From: Pseudomicrostroma phylloplanum
Taxonomy: Eukaryota; Basidiomycota; Exobasidiomycetes; Microstromatales
Length of the DNA: 64,000 bases
Direction: 5' to 3'
Assembly (NCBI GenBank): GCA_039545275.1
Contig: BCHS01000003.1
Span: 62,001-126,000 of the forward strand
This document shows positions 1 through 11,257 of the stretch, in pieces (position 1 is the stretch's first letter; every line of letters starts with the position of its first letter). The notes under the pieces are model-generated. The model saw only the letters and a program-made list of their open reading frames with translations. It did not search any database and was not told the DNA's origin. A program made the translations under genes and the position numbers.

Positions 1-3000
1 CCTCTGGCTCACTACTGGCAAGGTCAGCCTGCGGGCAAGACGCGCAGGTCGGTATACGGCACGCCTGGGGACAGCCAGTCGGTCGCAGCCGGGGAGAGCG
101 GCATCGAACCCGCAGGCTCCTCTATCAGTCAGACTGTCAATGTGCCCGCGCCAGTGGTGATGGAAGAGCCGGACAGCTTCATCGATGGAGACCCTGCGCA
201 CATACCTCGAGGTGAGAACCCACTAGCTTACGCCGACACAAAGGATCTGTTGGACAGCGACAGCGACAGTGACAGTGACTCGGAAGATGACGAGAAGGAT
301 GCAGCCGATCAGTCGGCAGGCTCCAAGATTGACCTTCTCGGCGGCAATCGGACTGGCTCAGCAACGGCGGGCTCGACGATGCTGGGTCGCCTTTGCTCGA
401 ATGCCTACTCAAACGTTTCATACCCCTCACCACTCGCAAAGGGTGTGACGAAGTGCGTCGTGGCCTACTTCCTGGCCTCGCTCTTTACATACTCGCCACA
501 TATATCGACCTTTATGGCGCACCTCCTCCCCAACCACGACCACGACGATCTCGTCCCCTTTGGAAATCTCCACATGATCGCAACGGTGGCCGTGTACTTC
601 CACCCAGCACGGACATTCGGCAGCATGATCGAGGCAGACATCTTCGCAATGGGCGCCTTCATCTACTCTATGAGCCTCACCTTCGTCAGCATGCTCGCGG
701 CGGAGAAGCTCCACGACCTCGGCCATCCCTTTCTCAGCAACTTCATTTCTGTCTTTGTCTTCTTGGCCGGTGGCATGGCGTTGGTAGGGTACGCAAAAGT
801 CAAGATGGGTAAGCCGACTTTCAACACAGCTTGCTCGCTGATTTACGTCTCGACGTTCACCGTCGTGGTGAAAGAGGGCGCTGTCCATCTGGGCGAGTTT
901 GAGACGGACAAGGTCTGGCAAGTCTCACTGGTCATCTTTGCCGGCACCCTCGTAGCGAACCTCGTTTGCTTTACCGTCTGGCCGCAGAGCGCGACGACGA
1001 ATCTGCACAACGACGTGTCGAGGGTATTGGATGCGTACTCGACCTTGCTGAGGATCCTGACGCGGACGTTCCTTCTGGAAGACCATACCAATATTCATAT
1101 CCGCTCTTCCAGGGTGCGAGCAGCCATCGCTGCACATCACTCGGCATACACCTCAATGCAGAAAAACCTAGGCGAAGCGAGGTACGAGGCTCCCTTCGAC
1201 CCGCGGATCAGGGGACGTGTCAAGCTGATGCAAGAAGCCGTCGACAGCCTCAATCGCCTAGGCGGGCACCTGCAGGGTCTGAGGAGCAGTTGTGCCACCC
1301 AGCACGAGACGCTGGAGAAGATTCAGCGCGAGGAAGACTCGAGCGACGCGAGTCCCTCGTTCAAGCCGTTCCTCAACGCCATTGGCCCTCATATGCGCAG
1401 CTTGGTCTTCACCTGCTCGCGGACGTTGCATGCGCTCGAGGGTGCTACGAGGAAAGACGCCACGCTCGAAGCCTTTGAAGAGCTAGAGGCAGACCTTACT
1501 GTCGCTGTGCGCCGCTTTCAGCACGAGCAAGTCGCAGCTCTCAAGACAATGTCGACCATTGAGCCAAAGAGCGACGATGCATCCCCGCTAGCGTCGATGA
1601 TCGACTCCGCGAGAAAGGGCCCCACGGAGAACGACGAGTCCATTGTCGTGGTGTTCTTCTTTGTCTTCAACCTTGAAGAGCTGGCGCAAGAGCTGACGGG
1701 CCTAGTCAAGATCATGCGGCTGCTATCCGAGAGGGCTAAAGAGATCAGAGCTCAATCCTGGGGCCAGTGGCTGGCCGAGTCGTTTGCAATCGATCGACTC
1801 AGACGTGCGATGCGACTGCCGTTCCGCACCACCCAGAGAGCAGTCCCAGCATCCGTTACCTTCCCGGCGAACCAGCGGCACACGCCCTCCACGGCGCACA
1901 CGCCCATTGCAAGAGATCGAGCGCAGCGCCTCTCTTACAAGCTTTGGTCGCTCGGAGAGTTTTTCAAGCAGCGAGACGTAAAATTCGCCATCAAGACGGG
2001 GTTTGGTTGTGCGATCTTGGCTGGTCCGGCTTTCTTGCCAGAGACGAGGCCGGCGTTCGTCGAGTATAAAGGACAGTGGGCGTTAGTGTCGTTCATGGTC
2101 GTGCTCAGTCCGACGGTGGGGCAGAGCAACCAGATGAGCGTGCATAGGATCATCGGTGAGTCGAGCGATCAAGGGGGCCCGGGGCCAACGCAGACGGGCA
2201 GATATTGACAAGCTCCTCGGTCGGCGTCCTCCTTTGCGCAGGTACGATATTCGGAGCCGTCGTGGCAGCAGCTGGGTACTGGCTCTTCGAGGACAACAAT
2301 GTGATTTTGCCCTTCTTTGGAGCCATCTTCTCCATCCCTTGCTTCCAATATATCGTCGGCAAGCCTCACCTTGCTTCGAGCGGCCGCTTCGTCCTCTTGA
2401 CCTTCAACCTGACCTGCCGTAAGTGGGAAGACCCTATTGCGCCAGCCGCGTCTTTCTCTCGCTGACAGTCTGCCTCTCTCTCCTGCCCCGCTTCCAACAG
2501 TCTACTCGTACAATCTCCGCAAGACCAATGTCGAGGTAGAGTCGGTCGCGTTCGAGAGGACCGTCGCTGTCATCATTGGTGTGGTGTGGGCTACGATCCT
2601 CAACCACTTACTGTGGCCGAATGAAGCTAGGCGGGAGCTTGCCAACGGTCTGTCAGAGTGAGTGACTGGCGATATGTTCTACCGAGCGAGGCGATCTCTA
2701 ACAGAATGACCTCCTCGCCCAGTCTCCTGTTCAAGCTCTCCTGGCTGTACCAATGTCTCGTCATCGCCTATTCCTCCGAAGACCCCCACCTGCAAGAGCG
2801 AGGTCGCTCACCAGCCCAGCGTCGTCCCGCCGCCCCCTCCCAACTCGAATCTCAACCTCTCTTAGAGCACTCCCCCACAGTCCTCTCCTCACAGGACCAC
2901 CACTCCCCCTTCCCGACACAACTCTTCCAATCCCTCGAGCTGCACATCCAATTCCAACTCGTCCGTCTCGAGTCCCTCTTGGCACAGACCCGTCACGAAC

Positions 3001-3754
3001 CACGCCTAAAAGGACCTTTTCCCATTCGGCAGTACCGCGAGTACCTGACGACTTGCACGGACGTGCTGGATAAATTGCACAGTATGCGATGTATTATCAG
3101 TCGGGAGGAGTGGAGGAGGGTGAGAGAGGGGTGGATCGTGCCTTGCCATAAGGAGAGGAGGGAGATGGTGGGGAATGTACTCGTGAGTGGTACGGAGGCG
3201 TGAGAGGTGTCGCTACTCTTCGCGCTTCTCGCTTCTCGACTGACTGACTGACTGACCGACAAACGAACCCCCATCTCCTCTCACACCTGCAGCTCTTCTT
3301 CCACCTCCTCGCAACCTCTTCAACCCTCAAAACCCCTCTGCCCCCTTACCTCCCTCCAGCAGAAAAGTCCCGCCAGGCACTCCTGGGTAAAGTGCGCACC
3401 TTACCCCTGCTGCGCACCTGCAAAGCTGCCGCCGCGAAGCACCCGCAAGCAAAGCGAGAGACAGAGACAGAGACAGCGGCGGAGGGAGAGGCGAGCGGGT
3501 CTTGCGGTGCCGGTAGTACCAGCAGCAGCAGCACGACGAGCGACACGATCCTCCTGCATTCCTACCTGCTGGCCATGCACGACCTCGTTGCCAATCTGGA
3601 AAAGTTGGGAAGGTTGAGTTGGGAGATGTTTGGTGTTGTGGGCGGCGGCGAAGCGGCCGCAGGAGGTGAAGCAGCTGAGGGAGATGGAGGAGAAGGGGGA
3701 GAAGCTGTAGGAGAGGTTGATGGGCGGGAGCGATTTGAGCGCATCTTCCGGTAG
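1..3754 (+). CDS. Putative ER/plasma-membrane transporter of the aromatic acid exporter (ArAE_2 / DUF2421, BRE4-like) family, 5' end outside window
   Basis: The reading frame is already open at base 1, so the start lies upstream. Five visible exons: 1-2155, 2242-2418, 2501-2657, 2723-3182, 3293-3754; all junctions are GT-AG and keep frame, giving 1136 visible residues. An acidic Ser/Asp run (about 256-290) precedes a first group of hydrophobic segments (about 450-1000). A helical loop follows (about 1000-1900), then a second membrane block with GQWALVSFMVVLSPTVG, the FUSC-like signature, which continues across the first intron. This 6TM-loop-6TM layout is typical of fungal ArAE_2/BRE4 proteins, a poorly characterised group related to fusaric-acid-resistance transporters. 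The substrate cannot be told from sequence. The last exon is Ser/Gly/Glu-rich low complexity. Family assignment is from recognisable motifs; exon limits are inferred. Confidence 0.82.
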
Positions 3755-4245
3755 ACTGAGGTAGTCTAGAGTAGTCTGGACGATGATGATGCTCCGTCTC
3801 TCATTGCGATCTCACTCTTCTTGATTCGAGCCACAAAATTCATTCAAAGGGCCACTATATGTGAAGTGCAGTGAAGTGAAGTGGAAAAGGGCAACACAAG
3901 AGAGCGGACGGGACAGCGGATAGCGGATAGCGGATAGCGGTAGCGAGTGTGATAGCAAAGGGAGCGCGGAGCGAGTCGAGTCTGTTCGAGTAGCGTAGAG
4001 CGTAGAAGAGGAGATACGGAGACCGGAGACTGGAACTGATACTGATACGGATACGGAAATCTACATCTCTCCATTCGATGAATGAGAGAGATGGTGGGAG
4101 AAGGGCAGGAGAGAAGCTTCAGAGGTCACTTGTCCATTGACCTCTTGAGCTCCTCTTCCACCTCCCCCCTTTTGTGTGTGCGTCGCGCGGTGGGGCGACG
4201 ACGACGACGACAGCAGAGAGCAGCTAGGCTCACTCGCCCTCACTA
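3755..4245. other. Intergenic region between convergent 3' ends
   Basis: Lies between the stop of the plus-strand transporter and the stop of the minus-strand bZIP gene. It holds short simple repeats (about four copies of a TAGCGGA-like unit near 3915-3942, and a GATAC-rich stretch near 4036-4056). No gene seen; presumably both 3' UTRs. Confidence 0.6.
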
Positions 4246-6003
4246 TCACTGCTGCTCTTCCTCGTCCTCTTCCTCCTCTCCTTCGTCCTGCTCAGGACGC
4301 GCAGCGCCCAGGAGCTGGTCTCTCTCCCTCTCGGCCCTCTCGCACCTTCTCTTCCATCCGCTGACCTCGTCCTCGAGCTCCTTGATCCTGGCGAGAAACT
4401 CGGCGCGCTCGGCGGCCTTGCGGTGACGAGATCGCCTGGCAGCGAGTGTGTTGCTCAGACGCTTCGCCTTGAGCGGGTCGCTCTCGGCTTGAATCGCCGC
4501 GAGCTCCTCGGCACTGGGACCTGCATCGACGTCCGAGGGTGGGACCCAGTCCTTGCGAGACGTCGACGAAGGGCCGAGGTAGTTGCGGGACTGAATGGGA
4601 GCATCCAGGGGCAGGAGGTCGTCAACTCGCAGACGACGCTTGACGCCTCGCTTCGTGCACGCAGGTGCAGGCGTGGAGTCATCCTGGCTACGTTCAGTAC
4701 TGCTACCGCCGTCGAGGGAGTAGCTGTGTCGACTGACCACGGGAGCAGTGGCAGAGTGCTGAAGAGGAGGCTTGGCCAATCGGGTAGCATCGACGGTGGT
4801 GTTGGTGCTGCTGAGATCCAGCCCACCGTCGCCAGTGAGTAGCTTGGGCGAGGCAGAGTGGACAGGCACCTGAGCCTGCTGTGCTTGAGCGTGCGTGTTG
4901 GCAATGCCCTGCAGAGCTCGCAGGAGCATGGCAGCCGAATCTTCTGCCGGCTCCGTCGCGGATGGGTTGAAGGCCATCTGACCCCGAGGGGGCGAAGGAG
5001 GAGCGTGGACATCGGGGAAGAGCGAGAAGTTTGGAGACAGTGTCGTCGAAGCAGCCGTGCCAGCCCTGTCGAATGATCCCTCGGTAGCTTGGTGAGGACT
5101 GAACAGGGTCATGTCACCGAAGAGGGGCATGTGAGCCACCTCGCTTACGGAGGCATCCAAGTCGTTGGCCAGGAGAGGACTCGTGTCGCACGAGTTGGGC
5201 TCAAAGGAGCTGTTGTCCGTCAAGCATGGCGACGTGTCGGTGAACAAGGGCGAGGTGTACAGGTCCTCGTTCTCGGCGCGGTGGTGGTCCCATCCTGGGA
5301 AGCCAGCATCACCAGACGACATGGTGGAGAGGGCAAAGCTGCTGAGGAACTCTTGCGTCTTGCTGTCCTCTCCTTCGAGGCTGAAGCCGGAGCGACTGTT
5401 GTCCTTGTTGGTGAGTAGGCACGACATGGAGTGCGAGTGTGCTGGCTGCTGGTAGCGAGAAGTGCGAGTGTCGGAGGAACTAGAGGCCTGAGGATAGATG
5501 GAGAAGCTCTGAAACTGTTGAGACTGAGACTGAGGACGAGGGTCTACTGGGTAGCTCGGCCTGTGAGCGTAAGATCGCCGAGGGAAAGCAGGCGACGACG
5601 ACGAGGGAAGTCGGACAGGAGGTGTCTGTCGAGGTTGTTGCTGTTGATGAGTTCTTTGCTCGGTGAACCTCTTGATGAAGTCGGCGAGGGACTCGTTGAT
5701 GTCGGAGGCTTGGTTAGAATAGTTTGCAGCGCTAGAAGCAGGCTGACGAGGAGCAATGCTTTCACGGGAGGTGGTTACAGGTGGTTGCGAGCTCTGAGCA
5801 GGCGAACAAGCTAGGCCGTTGTTGTCGTTGGCTTGTTTGTTGTTGTTGTGGTAGTTGCTGTTGTTGTTGTTGTTGTTGTTGTGATAGGTAGGAGCAGAGC
5901 TCTGGGGACTGAGTAGAGGAGGCCATGTTGGCGGAAAGGACCCGTTAGGTCGGTTAGATGATTGTGGTGGGTTATTGATGGAATTCAGTGTATCGAAATT
6001 CAA
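4246..6003 (-). CDS. bZIP transcription factor, Gcn4/CPC1-like
   Basis: Single-exon ORF of 585 aa starting at the ATG at 6003. The C-terminal 90 residues hold the basic region (LAARRSRHRKAAERAEFLARI, with the N-x-(4)-A-R-R-S-R-x-R-K pattern) and a leucine-zipper heptad region running into an acidic tail of E/D. Arrangement and basic-region sequence match Gcn4/CPC1/CpcA, the activator of amino-acid biosynthesis genes under starvation; factors of that family act in the nucleus as homodimers on TGACTC-type sites. The N-terminal 450 residues are low complexity (Asn, Gln, Ser, Pro) with an acidic/hydrophobic central part (TSPLFTDTSPCLTDNSSFEP) that could be the activation domain. Two short upstream ORFs in the leader (6095-6118 and 6431-6481) fit translational control of the GCN4 kind. 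Alternative: another bZIP of the AP-1/ATF group; the basic region argues for Gcn4. Confidence 0.83.
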   Translation of the reverse strand: MNFDTLNSINNPPQSSNRPNGSFPPTWPPLLSPQSSAPTYHNNNNNNNSNYHNNNKQANDNNGLACSPAQSSQPPVTTSRESIAPRQPASSAANYSNQASDINESLADFIKRFTEQRTHQQQQPRQTPPVRLPSSSSPAFPRRSYAHRPSYPVDPRPQSQSQQFQSFSIYPQASSSSDTRTSRYQQPAHSHSMSCLLTNKDNSRSGFSLEGEDSKTQEFLSSFALSTMSSGDAGFPGWDHHRAENEDLYTSPLFTDTSPCLTDNSSFEPNSCDTSPLLANDLDASVSEVAHMPLFGDMTLFSPHQATEGSFDRAGTAASTTLSPNFSLFPDVHAPPSPPRGQMAFNPSATEPAEDSAAMLLRALQGIANTHAQAQQAQVPVHSASPKLLTGDGGLDLSSTNTTVDATRLAKPPLQHSATAPVVSRHSYSLDGGSSTERSQDDSTPAPACTKRGVKRRLRVDDLLPLDAPIQSRNYLGPSSTSRKDWVPPSDVDAGPSAEELAAIQAESDPLKAKRLSNTLAARRSRHRKAAERAEFLARIKELEDEVSGWKRRCERAERERDQLLGAARPEQDEGEEEEDEEEQQ

Positions 6004-6094
6004 GCTCTTTTGAGATTGAATGATGGCTAAAGGAGGGGAGCGAGGGGTGCTGTGTCCTTGTAGTTGATGAAGATGGAAGTCTTCGTCGTTACGC

Positions 6095-6118
6095 TTAAGC
6101 GTAGAATCGGCAGGCCAT
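6095..6118 (-). promoter_or_regulatory. Upstream ORF 1 of the Gcn4-like gene (7 codons plus stop)
   Basis: On the minus strand an ATG at 6118 opens a 7-codon frame (MACRFYA) ended by TAA at 6095, 92 bases before the main ATG at 6003. It is the only ATG in the first 470 bases upstream of the bZIP start. Translation is inferred, not shown. Confidence 0.5.
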
Positions 6119-6430
6119 TTTGGCTGTTGGGGGTGGATGTGAGTAGTAGAAGAAGAGTTGGTTATGATGCCGGGCTACGAGTTGCCTGGTGTGGAGGGCC
6201 TCAGATGGACGCTATATGAGAGGACGTGATGATGGTAGTAGTAGTGGTAGTTGTTGTTGCTGGTACGAAGAAGAGATGGTGAGGAAGGAAGGAAGAAGGG
6301 TAGGAGCGAAGAGTGCCCTGACCTTCCTGGCGTATATGAGAGCTGGGCGCGGCGCAGGGCGGCTGGAGATTGTGGGCGCGCGCGCACACCCAGCCAATCA
6401 GCCGGGCTGCCCTCGCCCTGCTACTCCGCT

Positions 6431-6481
6431 CTATGACTCGACGCAGCGGAGGCACTCGACGCAGGCACAGGCAGGGCACAT
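6431..6481 (-). promoter_or_regulatory. Possible upstream ORF 2 of the Gcn4-like gene (16 codons plus stop)
   Basis: The next minus-strand ATG (6481) opens a 16-codon Cys-rich frame closed by TAG at 6431. It is regulatory only if transcription begins upstream of 6481, which cannot be seen here. Confidence 0.3.
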
Positions 6482-7319
6482 GGCCACTACCCCTCCTCCT
6501 CCAGCCGAGGGCGGGTGAGACAGCAGCGGCAGCAAAGGGTGCAGCAATCAATCTCCGCCTGCGCCTGCCAGGGCTCGCGTGTGTGGCTTTACTCCTCCCA
6601 ATCGTACGGGCGTGCAGGCAGAGTAGGCACCTCTAGAGCCCCCCGCACCTCTGCTCCACGTCTACAGCGGATTAAAAATAGCACTCCGGCGGCGACGGCC
6701 ACGAAACCTCCTTTCAGAGGTAACCTTAGGCTCCAGAGGGGTAGACAGAGCTCCAGGACCAGAAACACGGAGAAATCCCGTCCTACCACCCTGACCTTTT
6801 CCCCACACCCCTCTCGAGACGCTTCCACGTCATCTTCGTCCGACCGCCGGCCGAAGAGCCGAAGAGGCGACCGTGGGAAGGGAAGGGAATGCATACGCGC
6901 CTAACTCCCGCGCCTACATTCCCACGCAGCCTCAGCCTTGCTCAGCTTTCCAGCGTGGAAGGTGCAAGACCATAGAGTCCCCCTTTTCTCCGGACTTGAG
7001 GAATGATCGGTTGATCGATCAAATCGGGCGAGAGAGAGAGATGGAATGGGCGTCGCTTTTCCTTACGCCCGTCGAAGCGACGTGAAGCAATCATGCGCCA
7101 AAGAGAAGCGAAGCCTCCACGACTCGGCAGGGCGCGTGACCTAAAGTGGGACGGACAGTCGTCTGGTAGTGAATATGAGAGGTTGCCAGCGTACATTGCA
7201 TATGAAAGGCTGAGCACACCAGTCACCAATGCAGAAGATTACAAGGAGAACAGAAGACCCCATCCGCCGACAGTGCTGCATCATCCATTCCACGCCCCTC
7301 TCGGACACCACGCAGCAAA

Positions 7320-9681
7320 TTACGCAGCTCCCTTCTTCGCCCAATCGGCCGCGGCTCCTCCAACATGTTCGTCCATTTCCACGAGTGGAGGTGGGCGAGG
7401 GTAGTCCCTCTGGAATAGTACGTTCCGCCTGAACCACGAAGGGGTTACCTGGGTCATGTTGTACTTGATGAACCTCGCATGGGAGATGCTAAACACTCCG
7501 TCCAGCTCCTCGAGGGTGGCCTGCTTCGTCTCTGGCAAGAAGAGGTAGATGAGAACAAAGGCCACAGCGTTCAGTCCTGCGTAGAACATGAAGACTCCCA
7601 GCGAGCCAAAGGCGACCAGCATCGGCGGAAGAGTGATGGAGAGGACCGCAGCCCAGAAAAGACACGTGGCGACGGCCCAGGCCATACCAACTTCTCTGTG
7701 AGCCAAGGGAAAGCACTCTGCTGAGTAGGTGAAAGGCACGGGTCCCTCGCCTGGACTGTAGTAGCATGCGAAGAGGTATACGAACGTCGCTACGACGGCC
7801 AGCTGAGCTGTCGATCCAGTTGGGAGCAGCGTACCGCAGCCGGCGACGATGAGACACCAGCACATGTTGGGAAAGGTAAAGAGGAGCAGCGTACGACGAC
7901 CGTACGTGTCAATCGTAAATAGTGCCGGAAAAGCGAAGACGAAATTGATGGCTCCGAAGCCCAGGGATGAGTAGATGGCTTGGCGCTCCGTGAAGCCAGA
8001 CTCGACGAAGATGGTCGATGAGTAAAAGGCAATCTGTTGCGGCGCGCATCAAAGCAAGAGAGTCGGTCAGTGTACCGGGCCGTAGAGCTGATCAGGCGTT
8101 CGTTCTGCTCCTCCTCCTCCTCCTCCCCGGCCCTACTCACGATGTTGATACCACACATCTGCTGTGCAAGCATGACGATGCCCGAGGCGACCGTCGCCCT
8201 CCTCACGCGTGGGATGGTGAAGAGCTCGATGGCTCGCTTGATGAACGTCTCCCCCTTGATGATCTTGGACTCCTCGATGAACATCGCATGGATATAGTAC
8301 AAGTCTCGAGCAGCCTGGATCTTATTATGGCGCAGACGACACAAAGAGTGAAAAGCCTTTGGGTAGCGGTTCTTCTTGATGAGCCAGCGTGGCGATTCTG
8401 GGCAAAAGTAGATCATGGCAGCTAGGGGCACGGCGGGGATAAAAGCCGAGCCGAGTTGCAGACGCCAGGTGATGGCACCGGCGCCGGCGACGACGACGTT
8501 TGCGACGAAGCCGAGGAAGATACCAAGGGCGGTCCAGAGCTGCCAAGACATGACTAGGGCGCCGCGGATGGCTGCTGGAGAGTTTTCGGCGGCAAAGATG
8601 GGAACGGTGGCCCCCTTGGCTCCCATTCCCAGACCCATGACCAGTCGACTGACTAGTAAGCCCTGCCAGTCTCGCGAGACAGCAGAGGCAATGGGGGTGG
8701 CGATGAGACACAAGGCAGTGACGAAGATGCAGCCGCGGCGACCGAAGTAGTTGTTCAGAGGATCCGAGAGCCAGCAGCCGACAAAGGCGCTAGCGAGGTA
8801 GGCTGGGCAGGGGAAGTGGCCAAAAGTCGACGGTCAGCGCAAAGGTTCGAGCTTCTTGAAGCCCATCATCCAACAGTCGAGACTCACGAGCGGCATTGAC
8901 AACGCCGACGATCCAGCCATCGGCTTCCTCTTCACCGGCGATGCCAAATTCAATAGGGAAGGACAAGTTAGCACCGTTGGAGCCGGTCTGGTCCCTGTAG
9001 ACATGCGGAAGGGGGCAGCAACGTCAGTAGCTTATCACAAGAAGGTCAGTGAAGGCGCGCCTCTCTCTCTCTCTTTACCCACCATCCTTGAACGGCGGCA
9101 CCAATAGAGCAAGTCATAATCGTAAAGTACAGCGCCCAAGGGTGGCTCCACTTGTGCGTAAGCTCATAGGTGATCGCGTCCTTCTCTTCCTGGCTGAGCT
9201 CCTCCATGACCTGATACGAGGCCGGACTCTGCGCCACGAGTGCTCCACGTCTGATCAAGTCACGATGCTCTTCCAGGCCCTTTTCGTCGCAGAAAGCGTC
9301 CGCTTGCTCCAGCAGTTGCTGTTTGGAGAGATGCGCGAGCGGGTTGACGACTTTTCCTGCCGCTTTGCCCTGCACCATCTCCGCCGCGGCGGGGTCAACC
9401 TCGCCTCCATCCATATTATCATGAGAGGACTTTGAGGTGTTGTCTGTGCGCAGGAGATCCTTCTCATTGGGAGAGTGCTTGCCGTCGCTTGAGCCGTGCC
9501 CGAGGGAAGCCCCGTTGCTGGCAGTGATGCCATGGTTGGGTGCACCGTGAGCGTGTCCGGTACCGGCATCCATGGCGCCGGCGGTCATGTTGCTTTCCTG
9601 ACCAGCGGAAGGAGCGAAGGTGCCGTCAAGCGGGGGAGCGGCTTGTGGGTCCGAACCGTTGCTATTGTTGTTGAACGACAT
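7320..9681 (-). CDS. MFS sugar transporter (sugar porter family)
   Basis: Four exons: 9681-9083, 8994-8888, 8802-8141, 8033-7320, joined in frame to 693 aa; start ATG at 9681. The N-terminal 130 residues are a hydrophilic cytosolic extension with a Ser/Gly/Asp-rich segment, followed by KWSHPWALYFTIMTCSIGAA and GWDQTGSNGANLSFP, a pattern of fungal sugar/inositol porters. Family motifs seen: YFGRR after TM2, SRLVMGLGMGAKGATVP, PESPRWLIKKNR at the end of TM6, QQMCGIN in TM7, FTIDTYGRR after TM8 and LPETKQATLEELD after TM12. Twelve membrane segments are expected. It should import a hexose, pentose or polyol by proton symport at the plasma membrane; the substrate is not predictable. The long N-terminal tail and the C-terminal tail (about 60 residues after the PETK motif) are the variable parts. 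A TATAAA lies 89 bases before the ATG. Confidence 0.88.
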
Positions 9682-11257
9682 GATCGAAGACGAGAGGTCT
9701 CACGGCAAGATGACAAAGTCCAGGGGGGAGAGGGAAAAACCCTTCTGACGCAGATTGTGCACCACAGTCTTTATACTCCATGTCTGCATCTGCGAGTCTG
9801 CCTCAGCGACGTCGCTGAGGTGCTGATCCTTGTCGAAGGAGTATAGCCCCGACTAGCTTTCGCCAAGACCAAAGGGTCAATCCGGAGCCCCGCTCGTTCC
9901 CTTTGAGATTCTGCTTCCTAGCCCGATCTCTCCGTACTTAGCGAGACTAGTTTTTCGGAGTAGGCGAAACCATCTGCGGGTCAACACCAGTCAGCAGATC
10001 TGTCCTAGAGATGAGAGAGCCAAAGTGCGGCTCGCGCGGCGCACGACCGGAGTACAGTACAGTACAGTAGGCGGCGCTGCTGATGACCGGCAATCTTGAC
10101 GTCGAGGACCGCATTGCCAGGAGCAGACGAGAGCAAGCAAAAAGAAGTCCGTACCCCACACTCGCTTCCCTTGCCTTGTTTTGGCTTGGCTTCCCTTCAT
10201 TTCGTTTGACTTGGCTTGGCATCGCGCTTCCCTCATAGAAGAAGTCTTCTTGGCATGTCGTCGCGCCGGGTATAGCAAGGAAGCAAGAGGCAAGTCGCAC
10301 AACGCGAAGCGCGAAACGCGAAACTCCGACCCCACGCCAAGACCAGGACCTCGAAGGCGGGGCGGCGGGGAGGCGGGGGCGGCGGGGGCGACATGTACGC
10401 CGTTACGCTCGTCGCCGTACGTATGCTCCTCTAGTGAGCGACGGACGGACAAGTCGTGTGATGTGGGTGGTCCTGCGCAAATGTGGGAGAAGAATTCAAG
10501 CGACTGAGTACGCAAGGGACCATTCGCAGGTCAGGTGGCCTCGATGGGGTCCGACCAGCGCAGCGCCTGATCCCGATGCCCGTCCAGATCCTGATGTACA
10601 GCCCGATCGCAATGTAGCAGCTGCAGCTGCAGACTGCTCCAAGGACAGGCAGACAGACAAGCAGGCACGCAGGCACGCACACGAAGAGCAAGCACAGCCG
10701 AGGTCAGACAAGGTCAGACGAGGTTGGGTGAGATAAGATCACATGAGCAGTGTTAGAAGGGGCTCATCACCCAATGAAGGAATGCAGGCCTGCACGGCGG
10801 CAGGCCAAAATAGTACAAGTGGGAGCTGAGTGTATTGGTACAGATGGACAAAAGGAAGGGAAATGGGAAGAAGACGAGATGAGACGAATCGGAGGGCGAA
10901 TTGGTGACGTGAAATTGTAACGAGTCGAGTCGAGTGTACGGGCAGTGTTAAATGGAGCCCGCCGTCCAGTGGTATCGTCAATCTGGTCGTGAGTATGTAC
11001 GTCTGCCCGATGGTGTGACAGTGGGAAAATGTGAATGGGAATGTGGAGCGATTGCTTCGAGCAGTGTTAAGTGGAGCTCGACGTCCGTCCTTGTTGTTGT
11101 TGGTACAAATGGTAGTTGTTTCTTGAGATGGTATGTCGTGATGCGTAGATGTATAAGTTGTCGAGCAGGGTTGAAGGAGAGCCCCTGGTCCTCCCGATGT
11201 GTATGAGGTCTTGTGTGTCCGGCCTAAGCCGTCCATCGTCGCAGGCAGAAGGTGGGT
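9682..11257. other. Long intergenic region: sugar-transporter promoter and PUT1 3' flank
   Basis: About 1.6 kb with no supported gene. It holds AGTAC repeated four times (10051-10070), a G-rich run (about 10355-10392) and several short frames without family resemblance or codon signal. The side near 9700-10400 should be the transporter promoter; the side near 11258 the PUT1 3' UTR. Confidence 0.5.
9770..9775 (-). promoter_or_regulatory. TATA box of the sugar transporter gene
   Basis: TATAAA on the minus strand, 89 bases upstream of the ATG at 9681; the spacing suits a fungal core promoter. Confidence 0.45.

Larger units (their letters stand above)
6004..7319 (-). promoter_or_regulatory. Leader and promoter region of the bZIP gene / 3' flank of the sugar transporter
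   Basis: This 1.3 kb gap lies between two minus-strand genes. On the minus strand only two ATG triplets occur between 6004 and 6830, far fewer than one in 64 would predict, as expected of a long scanned leader. An alternating CG run occurs near 6376-6386. No other gene is supported. Confidence 0.45.
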
